A stretch of DNA of 64,000 bases from Trifolium pratense (GCF_020283565.1 NC_060062.1:22354127-22418126); one strand, 5' to 3'; shown: positions 33,149 to 44,165, counted from the stretch's first letter. A program made the numbers and translations. Notes: generated from the letters alone by a model not told the origin.

Positions 33149-33877
33149 TTTCTTTTGGTTTTCTTTTGATTTTGGTTGTAACTTACTTTAGTCTTTCTTG
33201 GTACGTCTTGTGCTGAGAAGACTTTTTGGTATATATATATCTCATTTTGGTCTTTTCAAAAAAAAAAAAAAACAACAAGCATATTCATAATTTATAAACA
33301 TGCATCACCATTAATTACTCAATTACAAGTTCTAAACATGTATAATCAAGTACCAAATAATCAATCTACAATTCATTATACTTAGCCAAATTATATGTCA
33401 CATATCACTTATCAAGTAATGCACACATATAGCCTAATGCAACTCTAATGCTTCAACTTCATGAATGTCAATCCTAGACATTACTAATGCATGTGGTACC
33501 ATCTTCTTTATTAGAGTATCTCACCTCTAATATCCTTCTTTATCGGATAAATATAATCCGATATACTTCTTTATTGGAATATCCAATATCCTATTTAATT
33601 CATGAATGCATGTATATGTGTTCATGAATTCACTCACAAATAATTAGCATAAGCTCTTCATCTATTATGTGGAACACTATCCAACATACTTCATTATTAA
33701 GATTTAACAAAACCTTAATATTCTTCATTTATTACTTCATACATGATTAACAATCTTCAACGAATAGCAATGAGCATTATAAGCATCAACAAGCATCAAT
33801 AATCATGCAAGAGTATCATTAAACCAAGTTACAATTGCCTACAAGTAAAAACATCAACAAAAAGTTGCAGAAACAGA

Positions 33878-34083
33878 GGCCTTCGCTAAGCGAAGGCTTA
33901 GCGAGACATGGCGAACCTCACCAGTAAGTCACCTGCTCATGGCGAGCATTGGCGAGCTTCAGCGAACTATTCGCTGAGTGAAGGCTTAGCGAGCCTACGC
34001 GAACAACGCCAGAGACACACCTGCTCGTGGCGAGCTGCAGCGAGCTGTGGCGAGCTGCTCGCCACACGTTCGCTGAGCGAACC
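33878..34083 (-). repeat. Palindromic cassette in the Ty3/gypsy 5' LTR
   Basis: Same cassette as at 20575-20762, with one extra unit (gagctgcagcgagctgtggc) around 34030-34050. This shows that the units expand or contract. Confidence 0.7.
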
Positions 34084-35080
34084 CTTCCTGTCAAGACAGT
34101 TCAAAACTTGCGATTTCTACACCAAATCACCCAAAAATCCCATTTTTCATGTTATAAATCCCAAAAGAGTTTGTATTCACACATAACAAACATAGATAAA
34201 CACAAAAGGACAGTCCATTTCTCAAATCTACCTCATAAACATCGAAAAAGTAAGGATTGACACTTTTTCATCAAAACTCTCAAGAACACAAAGTTCTTGA
34301 GTTTAATCTGTTATAAAACTCGTTTTTATCTATTATTTTCGTTCATTAATCATGTTAAAAGCATGTTAAACATATTAAGAACCTTAGGAACGAATTCCAT
34401 CAAGAAAATCCGATCTAAGCTAAAACGAAATTGGGGTGGAGGAAGTTCGGGTGAGGAGAAATCGACATTCTCCCCTTCCTCGAATCACCCACGATTAAGG
34501 AAACTACTCTCATACCTGGATTCGAAGAAAACTCGACGAAGATCTCGAATCTCTAGCTTTACTTCTTGCCCTAGCTCCTAAGCTCTCCTCTCTCCAACTC
34601 AAGAACACAAGAACTATGAGAAAATGAAATGTTTCTCCCTTGCTTCATGGCCATATGGCCGCCCCACTCATGCTCACAAGGCCCATTGGGCCTCAAGCCC
34701 AATTGGCTTGGCCCAATAACACGTTAACTCTCACTACTCGCTTAATAACTAAAGTACTCGATAAATAACTCTAGTTATTAACTTAATTAAAATGCCACGT
34801 TAAATAAAATATTTTAACTCATTAAAATTAATAATATGAAAATTGGGTCGTTACAGATGGTATCAGAGCCTCTCCAAGATCCGTTGGGTCACTCGATATC
34901 GGGCCACCTACCATTTATATCCACGCACCAAACCCAATAGTGCTGGGCGTGAGGGGGTGTGTTAAGAAGTCCCACATCGGCTGTGAGATGGTCCGGACAA
35001 GAGTTTATAAGTAAGAGGCAATCCTCACCTTACAAGCCGGTTTTGTAAGGATGAGTTAGGCCCAATACCCATTTCTAAGA

Positions 35081-35750
35081 TTCAACACCAAAACTTTTAC
35101 TCTCGTTTTTCCCTTTCTCACTTCATATCAGTATAGTTCATTTTTTTTCTCATGCATATGAAGAAAATTCGGTTGGAAGTGAAGAATTCACCTTGTATGT
35201 CTTACATGTTCTTCGATGGAGTCTCTAACGACGATGAGAACTTATACCAATATTATGGTAAACAAAAATAGATATAGTGTCACTTATACTAATACCCAAA
35301 ACTTTGGATCCACAATACAATACAACTACACTGTATGAAATCAATTATTTATTTTTCTTTCGAAAAAAATTGTATGAAGTCAATTGGATTCAAGAATGTT
35401 TGTAAATGAAATAATGGTATTAAATGTCCGTATCAACTATTTGTTGAGAAATAATGAGATGAAACATCAAGAATGATTTGATTTTCATCCTTTCTTAAAT
35501 GACTTTGATGAGAAATAATAATGTTATTAATTGTGAGAATTACATTTGGCGAAGAAAGAAGAATTAGCAGTAGCACCTAGGTCACATTTTTATTTTTATA
35601 TATTTTTATGGTACAAACATTATTTATTTATAGTGGAGCAGAGAATCGAACCCATAACATCATACATATCATCCCAAACATTTTTATTTTTATATTTAAT
35701 ATAGATAATACCCATAATCTTTTTTTATCTAATGTTTATTTCCATAATTT
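35081..35750. other. Intergenic DNA
   Basis: At about 35611-35680, agtggagcagagaatcgaac followed by ccataacatcat resembles a degenerate minus-strand SINE B box. No gene is recognised. Confidence 0.35.
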
Positions 35751-35980
35751 GGACATCTCCAATAAATATATAGGGCATCAAATTTAAGGTACCTTAATCA
35801 TCAATTTAAGTGAAGAAAATAAATATATAAGGGATCACTTGTTAATAATGTATGATATTCAAAGTAGCATCATCATTGTAGAAAAATATGTATGAGTTGC
35901 ATAAATATTATATGGTATTGTAGAGACCAGTTGTTAGTAATGTATGATACCCAGAGTGGTATCACCATTGGAGATGCTCT
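35751..35980. mobile_element. MITE
   Basis: The ends gacatctccaata and accattggagatgctc are inverted repeats and match the ends of the element at 17755-18099. It is about 230 bp and non-coding. Confidence 0.6.
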
Positions 35981-36213
35981 TAAAGGTTTACTAGAACAAT
36001 TTTTTGTAAAAACTTATTCAATTAAATAATTTTTTTGGTCAAGCAATTAAATAATACTTTAAATCTCTTAAAAATTTACGTTATTGAAAATCTTTAAATA
36101 ATAAACAGTTTCTCCAACATATTAATTTTGATCACTGCGATTAATAATATCTAAAAAATGTTTTTATACATTTCTATATTTTTATGAATTTCCTAGCCTG
36201 CCTTAAAACCTCC

Positions 36214-36225
36214 TATAAATATATA
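36214..36225 (+). promoter_or_regulatory. TATA box of SPH copy 2
   Basis: TATAAATATATA lies 38 bp upstream of the start codon. The same box, in the same CCTATAAATATAT context, precedes SPH copy 3 and the SPH pseudogene at 44964-45353. Confidence 0.65.
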
Positions 36226-36262
36226 TTATTCCATTCCAAAGAAAAAATTAACCATAGGTGCA

Positions 36263-36664
36263 ATGTCTCCGTTTATTCAGAAAATTATTTTACGATTTGT
36301 GTTAATCTTGTTATTGGTGCACAATATTCTTGGAGAGGATGTAAATGTTGTTAACTATTTAGAAGGTAATTTGGACTTAACCCTTCATTGCAAATCTAAA
36401 GATGATGATCTTGGAGTTCATCTTCTGCATCATGGTCAAAATTTTCGTTGGACTTTCACTCCTTCATTTTTTGGCAATACACTATTTTTCTGTTCCTTTA
36501 CGTGGAATGGTGAATTACATTGGTTTGATATATATAAAGGCAGTGATTCTCAAAGATCTGAATGTGAGAATTGCGATTGGAGAATATACAAATCAGGACC
36601 ATGCAGAATGCAAGAAGTATTTGGGTCTATTTGCTTTCCATGGAATAAGTCAAAAATCATGTAA
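36263..36664 (+). CDS. S1/SPH-family secreted cysteine-rich peptide (copy 2)
   Basis: A single-exon gene for 133 residues with a signal peptide (about 1-24, cut near NILG). The CKSKDDDLG block (43-51), TLFFCSF, WFDIY and the C-x2-C-x9-C tail are all present. Cys are at 43, 77, 101, 104, 114 and 124, exactly as in copy 1. It is intact, with a good TATA box. Likely a secreted ligand-like or structural peptide; its target is unknown. It is the copy with the clearest promoter on the plus strand. Confidence 0.88.
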   Translation: MSPFIQKIILRFVLILLLVHNILGEDVNVVNYLEGNLDLTLHCKSKDDDLGVHLLHHGQNFRWTFTPSFFGNTLFFCSFTWNGELHWFDIYKGSDSQRSECENCDWRIYKSGPCRMQEVFGSICFPWNKSKIM

Positions 36665-37014
36665 TACATTTTTTTTTTTAAATAAATGTTGTTCTCAAGA
36701 TTTAGAAAACTATGTATTATTTTAAATCTTTGTGGAATTACTTATTCAGTGTAAAATCCAAATGACTGTGGAATAAAATTATTGCCAGAATCAAAGAAAA
36801 ATAATATGTTACGAGTTGCAACCACACATTGAATTACTATGACGAACCATTCATTTAAATCATTCGGTATTTATTTAATCCTCTCATTTTTCACGACATA
36901 AAAAGTTAGAAATGATTATGTTTTTTCATCAAATTGAAGTGCCCGCAATTGATGATTAGTTAAATATATTATCTATATATCCACCTTTTAATATTGAGAG
37001 AATGATTTATCAAA
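36665..37014. other. 3' flank of SPH copy 2
   Basis: No gene. The word atattgagagaatgat occurs twice (about 36992 and 37021), the second copy directly at the LINE fragment border. It may be that element's target duplication or a local duplication. Confidence 0.35.
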
Positions 37015-38660
37015 AAAAAATATTGAGAGAATGATGAATTCCTTTTGGCGGGGTGGCGGTGCAAATAACAAAGGTATCCGTTGGTTGTCTTGGGACCGCA
37101 TGATACAACCAAAAAGTCATGGAGGTTTGGGTTTTCGGGATTTACATTCTTTCAACTTGGCGATGATTGCTAAGCAAGGGTGGAAGATCATGACAAATCC
37201 TAACACATGGCCAAAATTTTCAAAGCAAGGTATTTTCCAAATTCCTCTTTTTTTGAGTCAAAAATTGGTCATAATCCAAGTTATGCTTGGAGAGGTCTTT
37301 GAAAACCTCGGATTATTTTAATGAATGGTTGTAGGTGGAGTGTTGACAATGGAACTAGTATAAAGCTCATGAGTGACCCTTGGTTGAGAGAAAAGGAGGG
37401 TGCATGGTTACCATCACCACAAACCCAAGGTATACATAATTCTACCGTTAATGAGCTTTTGCTACCTAATATGAAATTATGGAATCTGGAGAAAATTATG
37501 GCTATGTTTCCATTGCATATTGTTAAAAGTATCTTGAGATTCCCTTGTTTGATATGATTGAGGAGGATAAGCTTATTTGGATTGATAATCCACATGGTCA
37601 TTATAGTGTTAAGAGTGGTTATAAAGTGATGATGAATATTACAGTGAAGGTAGGAGTGCAGCTTCAACATGATGATTGACAAAGTCTATGGAAAATCCAT
37701 GCTCCTCCAAAGGCCAAACATCTTTTATGGAGGATTAGTATAGGTTGTCTTCCGGCGCGCATGAGACTTCAAGAACGGCATGTACCTTGTCATTTGTCAT
37801 GTCCACTATGTAACCATGATATTGAAGACGATTGGCATGTCTTGGTTGACCGTGAGGTGAGTATTCAAGCTAGACAAACAGCAGGTTTGGAAGCTATTCT
37901 TCGGCCTATGTTGCAGCGCGCTAGCCAAGTCAGGGAAGTAATTCATGCCATCTGCTCTAATTTGACAGAGATACGGCTGACCTTTTTGCTATGTTAATTT
38001 GGGTGCTTCGGAACAATAGAAATAACAAAGTTTGGAATGATACTAATGAAACGGGACGCGATCTAGGCATCAAGGCTCGACATCTATGGCATGAATGGGC
38101 AGCAATCCAGCAGGTACAACAAGGAATCCAGGCCGACGGGCAACAGCAACAGCAACAAATATGTTGGCAAAAACCGAGTTTTGGTTGGTATAAGTGTAAC
38201 ATCGATGCGGCATTTCACAAGAAGCTTAATAAGACAAGCATGGGATGGTGTGCACGTGATTATATGGGTCGTTTTGTGCTAGAAGAAACAACTTGGATGA
38301 ATGGAAATTGCTCCATTGTAGAAGGGGAGTCCTTGGCACTACTAGCAGCTTTGAAGACTTTGAGACAACATGCCGTATCTCATATTATTTTTGAGACGGA
38401 TTCCAAAAGTGTGTTGGATGCAATTCATCATTTAAATGTTGGAAGCTCTGAATTTAGTTCACTTATTTGTAGCATTAATAATTTATTGTCATGTAATCCT
38501 AACTTCTTGGTAAAGTTTATTAAGCGGCAAGCGAACAACGTTGCTCATACACTTGCTAGAGCGGCGTTGTCATGGCCTAGTCGCTGTACTTTTGAGTCAT
38601 TACCTCTTTGTATTACTCTCATTTTGAATAATGAAATGATATAAGTCTTTGGTTGTAAAA
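37015..38660 (+). pseudogene. Degenerate 3' half of an L1-type LINE with RNase H domain
   Basis: Pieces in several frames: the end of a reverse transcriptase (WLSWDRMIQPKSHGGLGFRD), then a zf-RVT region (CPLCNHDIEDDWHVL), then an RVT_3 RNase H domain in the open frame 37991-38644 (WYKCNIDAAF, EGESLALLAALKTL, FETDSKSVLDAIH, RQANNVAHTLARAA). Frameshifts and stops separate them, and an A-rich tail follows at about 38657. The endonuclease and catalytic RT core are missing. It belongs to a LINE type different from the intact one at 26613-33270, which lacks this RNase H end. Confidence 0.8.
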
Positions 38661-38753
38661 AAAAATAAATTAAAACATTTATTTGAGATGGTTGGATCTC
38701 ACTGGACATCTCTGGTCACCAGAAGGATCCAAGTCCATAATTCTATGGATTGT

Positions 38754-39162
38754 GGGTCCGTTTGTTATAGATTAAAAAAATAGTGATTTTAATGTAAAAT
38801 AATTTAGAGATTAGTTTTTAGAGATTTTTAGAAAAGTTGAATTTACTTTGTGTTTGTTTATTATAATAAAAATCACTTTTTTAAAATAAAATAATTTTTA
38901 GTTTGTTTGGATACAACTTATAAAAGTGATTTTTTTAATTACAAATAGCTTTCTTCTTTTAACATTTCTTTTCTCTCTCCTCTAAAAAAATCTATTATTT
39001 ATAAGCTACCCTTAGTAGCTTCTCATTTTTAGCTATTTTCTGATTATTTTCAGCTTCTGATTATTTTAAAAATCTGTAACAAATAGATGCAAAACAATTA
39101 AAAGTGATTATTTTTATAAAAAAGTGATTTTTTTCTAAAATAAACTATAACAAACGGCCTCT
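38754..39162. mobile_element. MITE
   Basis: Inverted ends (gggtccgtttgttatag; reverse-complemented right end gaggccgtttgttatag) bound about 409 bp of AT-rich DNA with repeated agtgatttt blocks. No coding. Confidence 0.65.
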
Positions 39163-39612
39163 GTATTTTTTTTCTTCTTCAGATTAATCTGGTTCAGAGA
39201 TCAGTTCTGACATCAAATAGTTTCAGTCATCTCCTCATCGCAGTTGCGAGGGATCGAATCATAGTCCTCAATTGTATTTTTTTTTTACGGTATGAATTGT
39301 ATACTTTAAGTATAGTCTCTTTCATCATTTTTTGATTTATTTAAATTGAGAGGTTTTAGTTTTTTTATTGGGTGAAATACCCCTTGTATTTAATCTCAAG
39401 GTGTGATATATATTCTCATTTTTACATTTTATCCATCCAATCCGATATAATACACTAATCTTTGTTGTTCAAAAAAATAATAATTGTCCACTAATCATTT
39501 CAAAAAGTGCAGGTTTACTCTGTAACCTTCTTCGTATATATAATATATTCTCCACTATCAATATAAGGGAGGAACTAAAAGTTACAAGGGAGGAACTAAA
39601 ATAAAATTTCAC

Positions 39613-39614
<2 letters not shown>
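39163..39614. other. Intergenic DNA
   Basis: At about 39230-39270, gcagttgcgagggatcgaat looks like a weak SINE remnant. Nothing else is supported. Confidence 0.3.

Positions 39615-39674
<60 letters not shown>
39615..39674. repeat. (TA)30 microsatellite
   Basis: About 60 bp of uninterrupted TA, abutting a MITE on its right side. Confidence 0.95.
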
Positions 39675-39675
<1 letters not shown>

Positions 39676-39845
39676 CTGATGTGCACCGTCGGTGTAAAGA
39701 TTTTTTACACATATATCCAATGATGCGTTGCCACATCATTTAATGAATGTGACACATCATGTGTTTTCAAATATCATACATGATGTGTCGGTATATCATT
39801 GGATGCATGTGTAAAATAATTTTACACTGACTGTGCATATCATAA
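39675..39845. mobile_element. MITE adjoining a (TA)n tract
   Basis: The left end (gatgtgcaccgtcggtgtaa) and right end (ttacactgactgtgcatatc) are imperfect inverted repeats. A further inverted pair (tttttacacat, atgtgtaaaat) lies inside them. It is about 170 bp. Confidence 0.55.
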
Positions 39846-40607
39846 CCCTTAGATCAATTCTTATCATGGTCTCCAGTTTTTATAACCGCAGGTAATACTT
39901 TCTTCATCCCTCATCCCCTCGAGGGCTGTTGATTCTCTCGTCGTGTTATCGTTGTGAACTTGCAATTTCTTTTTTTTTTCTTCGATTTTGAAATTATGCT
40001 ATTGTTCATGTGGCATCTTGAAACTAATGACACGATCAGATCTTGTAACGTGCTGAAACCACTTTCCCAACTGAAAACAAAGTGGGAAAAACTGATGGCA
40101 ATGTTTTGGACAAAGATTTCTGCAAGTGGAAACCATTTGAAGCCATTTTCTTCAACAGAACTTTTTTTCTTCCATTTATTAGTGTTAATCCAATTGTATG
40201 AGAATTTTGACTTGGTGTCATTTAGGTTTATTACTTATTAGATGCAAGAGTGGAAATTGGAAAGCATTCAAAAGGGCTGGGTTAATTAGATGTAGGGAGA
40301 TTGATTTCCTTTTCCTTTTTTATTTCTTTATTTCGATGAGATTAGGAGTAAATCCTTGATCGTAAAGGTTTCCAGTAAACTTCGATGAGATTGGGAGTAA
40401 ATCCTTATTTAATGATTTCCAGAAAATAATGGAGGAGATGGAACAAGAGTGGGAGAGAAGATGTTTTGCTGCAAAAGGAATAGAGGGGAGTAATTAAATC
40501 TTATCCATGTATTATCATCCAATGGATATTAATTATCTCTCTCATTTCTCGTTATAAGACATGCTCTCACTTGAAGTACTCCAATGGATATATATATATA
40601 TATATAT
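39846..40607. other. Intergenic DNA
   Basis: The open frame at 39954-40241 has no recognisable domain. A 25-bp phrase (cttcgatgagattrggagta plus aatcc) occurs twice near 40332 and 40379. A short (TA)n run leads into the next element. Confidence 0.35.
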
Positions 40608-42338
40608 GGGGTTTTCTAACTTAGACCCTAGTTAGGTCTAAGTTAGCAAGGTGCACCTTTTGAGTTGGACAAAAATACCCATTTTTTATTTTTTTGAAAC
40701 AATAGAGCAACTGGGGCATATACGTAATTTGCATCATCAGAACGCGCGCCCCCATGACTTCTCGCGCCTCCCATGCAACAACAACAACCATAACATTTTT
40801 TAAATTTCTTCCAAATTTCGACCTCATTTTACGTGCGAATCGAACGCCGATTTCAAAAACTAATACCGGAAACCTTTGTAAAATTGAAAAACGATCAAAA
40901 TCCATATAAGGAACGTCGAGTTTCGTTGAGTATTGAGGGAGATCGAACCGGGTCAAAATACCGGGTCGCACGACCCGTTTCTGCATAAAACGGGTGGGAG
41001 GGACGATGAACAGTGCGCGTCGCCCACGCCCACTCTCACCGGAGGCGCGTGGGGGCGCGTGCGGCCTCAGGGAGGCTCTATTTTTTTTTTTATTTTTTCA
41101 TAATAAAATAGTAGATAATATTCTGGAAATTTTGGTATATTGTATGAAATTTTTGGAGACCCGAAACTATTTTTAGTTAAATAAATGAGTAAAAAGGTAA
41201 TTAAAAATATTATAATTCCATAAAAAATTTCCAAAATTTTATGTAAAGTACTATGAATTATTTAGAACCCTCTTGTGTACCTCACTCTCCCTAGTTCAAG
41301 TCATGAAATTATTTTCACAAATTCCGCTGATTATTTAAAACCATTTAACAAATAATAATAATAATTTCATAGATTTGTACTCTGAAACCAATTGTTTTTT
41401 ATTTGTTTCTAATAAAATATTAGATAATATTCTGGAACTTTTGGTATATTTTATGAAATTTTTTGAGACCTGAAACTATTTTTCGTTAATTAAATGAGAT
41501 AAAACGGTAATTAAAAACTATTGTTTGCTTCTGAAACCATTTAGCTGGAAGAATGGTTTCAGAGAGTTATACTGTGAAACCATTCTAGCAGTAAAATGGT
41601 TTCAGAAGCAAACAATTAAAAATCAACTCCCCTGAAACCATTCTATCAGTGAAATGGTTTCAAAGTACAACGCTCTGAAACCATTGTATCAGCTAAATGG
41701 TTTCAGAATGGTTTCAGAAGCAAACAATTAAGAAATTACTCACTGAAACCATTCTACCAGTAAAATGGTTTCAGAGAGTTATACTGTGAAACCATTCTAC
41801 CAGCTAAATGGTTTCACAGTATTATATAAAGATAATTAAAGGTAGTGAAAAATTGAGTTTTTTTTTTTTGTGTCCAAATCAAACGAACCAAGTCTCTATT
41901 TGTAGACAAAAAAAAATTATGAATTTTGGTATAAAAATAAAAAAATAAAAAATTAATTTACAACGAAATAATTGAGTTTAAAGTATTAAATGAAAAAAAA
42001 AACACGCCAACCACCCAGCAGTTGACATGTGTCCTGCTTTTTTAAAATGAAATTTTCTCTCTCCAGACGCAGATCTAGTGTGGTGCACGCGCTGGCTTAT
42101 CATGGAGATGGATGATCTGGACTGTCTGATTGATCCGACAGCCATGATGACATCATCTCTTGGCCGTCTGATGGAAATCAACGGTCTGTAACGGTGGTCC
42201 TGCGGTAGGCACGCGACACTGGATCAGCGCCAATATGTTTTTTTTTTTTTTTTTTTAAAAAAGAAAGGGTATTTTTGTCCAACTCAAAAGGTGCACCTTG
42301 CTAATTTAGACCCAACTGTGTCTAAATTAGCAGCCCCC
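40608..42338. mobile_element. 1.7-kb inverted-repeat element inserted in (TA)n
   Basis: The terminal inverted repeats are about 80 bp and include taagttagcaaggtgcacc against ggtgcaccttgctaattta, and gttggacaaaaatacccatt against its complement. The left terminus is itself a hairpin (taacttagaccc/gggtctaa type). Inside are a GC-rich block (about 40740-41080) and a hairpin array (41529-41820). No transposase is seen. Both outer borders fall in (TA)n tracts. Confidence 0.65.
41529..41820. repeat. Array of six short hairpins
   Basis: Six imperfect palindromes of about 30 bp share the outline tgaaaccatt-loop-aatggtttca, with loops such as ctaccagtaa and ctaccagct. Connecting phrases such as gcaaacaattaa and gagttatactg also recur. 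The array lies within the element 40608-42338. Confidence 0.8.
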
Positions 42339-42364
42339 TATATATATATATATATATATATATA

Positions 42365-42762
42365 GAGTCAGGATCCGTTGACACCAACTAGTTTGACACC
42401 AAATGTTACACCTCTCAATAACGTTTTAACCGATATAAATTTTATAAAATCCACCGTTGGATTGAAAGTTTACATCATATAGATCATTTGTGTAAAATTT
42501 CAGACAAATCCAAAATCATTTGATATGCTATTGAGACACATAAAGATTAACGGCATTTAAAAAAATACAAAAACCGTTAATTTTGATGTATCTCAATAAC
42601 ATATCAAATGATTTTGGATTTATTTGAAATTTTTCACAAATGATCTATATGATGTAAACTTTCAATCCAACGGTGGATTTTATAAAATTTATATCGGTTA
42701 AAACGTTATTGAGAGGTGTAACATTTGGTGTCAAACTAGTTGGTGTCAACGGATCCTGACTC
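42365..42762. mobile_element. Long near-perfect palindromic element in (TA)n
   Basis: The arms of about 190 bp run from gagtcaggatccgttgacac to gtgtcaacggatcctgactc and meet near 42560. The element is bounded on both sides by (TA)n. It is non-coding and would fold into a single long hairpin. Confidence 0.85.
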
Positions 42763-42783
42763 ATATATATATATATATATATT

Positions 42784-43012
42784 GAGAATCATCAAAATTA
42801 ACGATTTGAGTCTTTTTTTTATATGTCGTTAATCCTTATGTGTCGCAATAACATATCAAATGATTTTAGGTTTGTTTGAAGTTTTACACAAATATCTATA
42901 TGATATAAACTTTCAATCCAACGGCGAATTTTATAAAATTTATATCGGTTAAAACGTTATTGAGAGGTGTAACATTTGGTGTCAAACTAGTTGGTGTCAT
43001 TTGATCCTGACC
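42784..43012. mobile_element. Half copy of the palindromic element
   Basis: This repeats the right arm of 42365-42762 (from about caataacatatcaaatgatt to tttggtgtcaaactagttgg) with scattered changes. It is again bordered by (TA)n, at 42763-42781 and 43014-43024. Confidence 0.75.
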
Positions 43013-43170
43013 TATATATATATAAAGTTAGAATTCGAATCTTGGGCACTCTACATATTTACTTTAATAATAAAAAAATTAATCATTAGGTTATTTGAAA
43101 AAGTAAAAAATAAAAACCAAAAATACAAATAATCCAAAAAAATTGAATTGGATTATCGTCCATTCTTAAT

Positions 43171-43320
43171 TTTTTTTTTTCTATCAGCAAAAGAAATTTA
43201 TTAAAGGCACAATCATGCACAAGAAGTACACGAAGGCCAAAGAGAAATACAAGGAGGAGCACAGCCCAAACAGAAAGGCTCCAAGAGTATTTGACATAGA
43301 ACAAAAGAATTAACAACCAG
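43171..43320 (-). mobile_element. 3' tail of an L1-type LINE
   Basis: On the minus strand, a LINE-like 3' UTR (gggctgtgctcctccttgta, then ttgtgcctttaataaatttc) ends in an A-run (the T-run at 43171-43180). Flanking repeats gattatcgtccattcttaat (43151-43170) and gattatccattcttaat (43321-43337) look like a target duplication. The paralogous site near 57780 lacks the insert. Confidence 0.7.
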
Positions 43321-43513
43321 ATTATCCATTCTTAATGTTTAATATGTTTACTTATAATTGAAACTAAATATTTCATCAAATATATTGTCCAAATGTTATA
43401 TCTTTTATGTGAGCACAATAAGAATAATTTTTTTAAACAAAGGAGAATTTGAAGAAAGAATAATTTATTAAAATATACAAAAGAAAGAATATTTTAGAAC
43501 AAGATTTACAGAA

Positions 43514-43807
43514 GGCTTAATTAGTAAAATTGTTTCTTAAAGACATTTTTTGTTTCAAATTGGTCCCATAAAAAAAAAAAGTCTGAATAGGTCCCTTAAA
43601 GAAAAAATGTCTGAATAAAAGACATCTCCGTTAATCAGTTTGGTCCCTAAAAAAATGTCCGAATAAGACCAAACTGTTTAACGAATATGTCTTTAAGGGA
43701 CCTATTCGACATTTTTTCTTTAAGGAATCTATTCAGATCTTTTTTTCATTTAAGGGACCAATGTAAAACCAAAAATATCTTTAAGGAACAATTTTACTAA
43801 TTAAGTC
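43514..43807. mobile_element. Mutator-like MITE with 9-bp target duplication
   Basis: The 294-bp element has inverted ends ggcttaattagtaaaattgt and (reverse-complemented) gacttaattagtaaaattgt. It is flanked by tttacagaa at 43505-43513 and 43808-43816. The paralogous segment at about 57970 has the empty site, which confirms the insertion. Confidence 0.85.
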
Positions 43808-43959
43808 TTTACAGAAATGCATGTAAGTTTTTTTTTCATATATATAATTTATATTGAACGATTTCACTAAGAAGATTTAACTTAATATACATCGAGTTCT
43901 CTATATCTCGAGAACAAACATTTATTAAAATAAAAAAAATTGTATTTTTTTTAAAACTT

Positions 43960-44165
43960 ATTCCATGGATAGCAAACACCGGCATTGAATCTCTATTTCT
44001 GCATGGTCCTCATTTAAATGTATTCCAATTATTGTAATCACAATCAGATCTAACGTAATTACCACGGATGAATATATCAAAATAATATAATTTTTCACCA
44101 ATCCATTGAAAGCAACAGAAGAATAGTGTAGTGTCAACTCGGAATCTATTACTAATATATTAAAA
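43960..44165 (-). pseudogene. SPH pseudogene, 5' part missing
   Basis: Read with frame changes on the minus strand, it resembles the C-terminal half of SPH copy 3 (58085-58480): TTLFFC, then GEKLYYFDIF, SDCDY, GPCRNRD. The signal peptide and the CKSKDDDLG half are absent. A copia-type gag fragment lies where they should be. Shifts and stops make it non-functional. Confidence 0.7.

Larger units (their letters stand above)
26613..33270 (+). mobile_element. Intact L1-type LINE
   Basis: A 6.66-kb non-LTR retrotransposon ending in an A-run (33257-33270). It is flanked by the 13-bp target duplication aacaacaagcata (26600-26612 and 33271-33283); the leading a may belong to the tail. Both ORFs are uninterrupted. 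The 5' leader is only about 15 bp before the ORF1 ATG, so slight 5' truncation cannot be excluded. It is the youngest layer of the nest. Confidence 0.93.
19401..34855 (-). mobile_element. Ty3/gypsy chromovirus, complete, with nested LINE
   Basis: A complete LTR retrotransposon on the minus strand. It is flanked by the 5-bp target duplication gatgg (19396-19400 and 34856-34860). The LTRs end TG...CA. It has a tRNA-iMet primer-binding site, a polypurine tract and one uninterrupted gag-pol frame. The LTRs differ by about nine substitutions and two small indels when compared by eye over about 2.1 kb, so the insertion is recent. A 6.66-kb LINE later entered the 5' LTR. The chromodomain-like C-terminus of the integrase suggests the chromovirus lineage, perhaps Tekay/Del; the clade is a guess. 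Confidence 0.93.
26037..34855 (-). repeat. 5' LTR of the Ty3/gypsy element, interrupted by a LINE
   Basis: LTR sequence is present at 26037-26612 and resumes at 33271-34855. The break is the LINE insertion. Apart from the insert, the LTR matches 19401-21532 almost base for base. Confidence 0.92.
19277..35080 (+). mobile_element. TRIM element, split by a Ty3/gypsy insertion
   Basis: Left LTR 19277-19397 and right LTR 34960-35080 are both 121 bp and nearly identical (both start TGTTAAGAAGTCCCACATCG). Immediately after the left LTR, TGG is followed, across the insertion, by TATCAGAGCC (34861-34870). Joined, these make a primer-binding site for initiator tRNA-Met. A purine tract (gagggggtg, 34951-34959) precedes the right LTR. 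Without the insert the element is 344 bp and non-coding, the form of a terminal-repeat retrotransposon in miniature. No clean host duplication was seen at its outer ends (cttaa against ttcaa). Confidence 0.85.

Noticed and set aside
41529..41820. CRISPR-like array
   Set aside because: Units are palindromes with repeated, not unique, linkers, in plant nuclear DNA inside a transposon.
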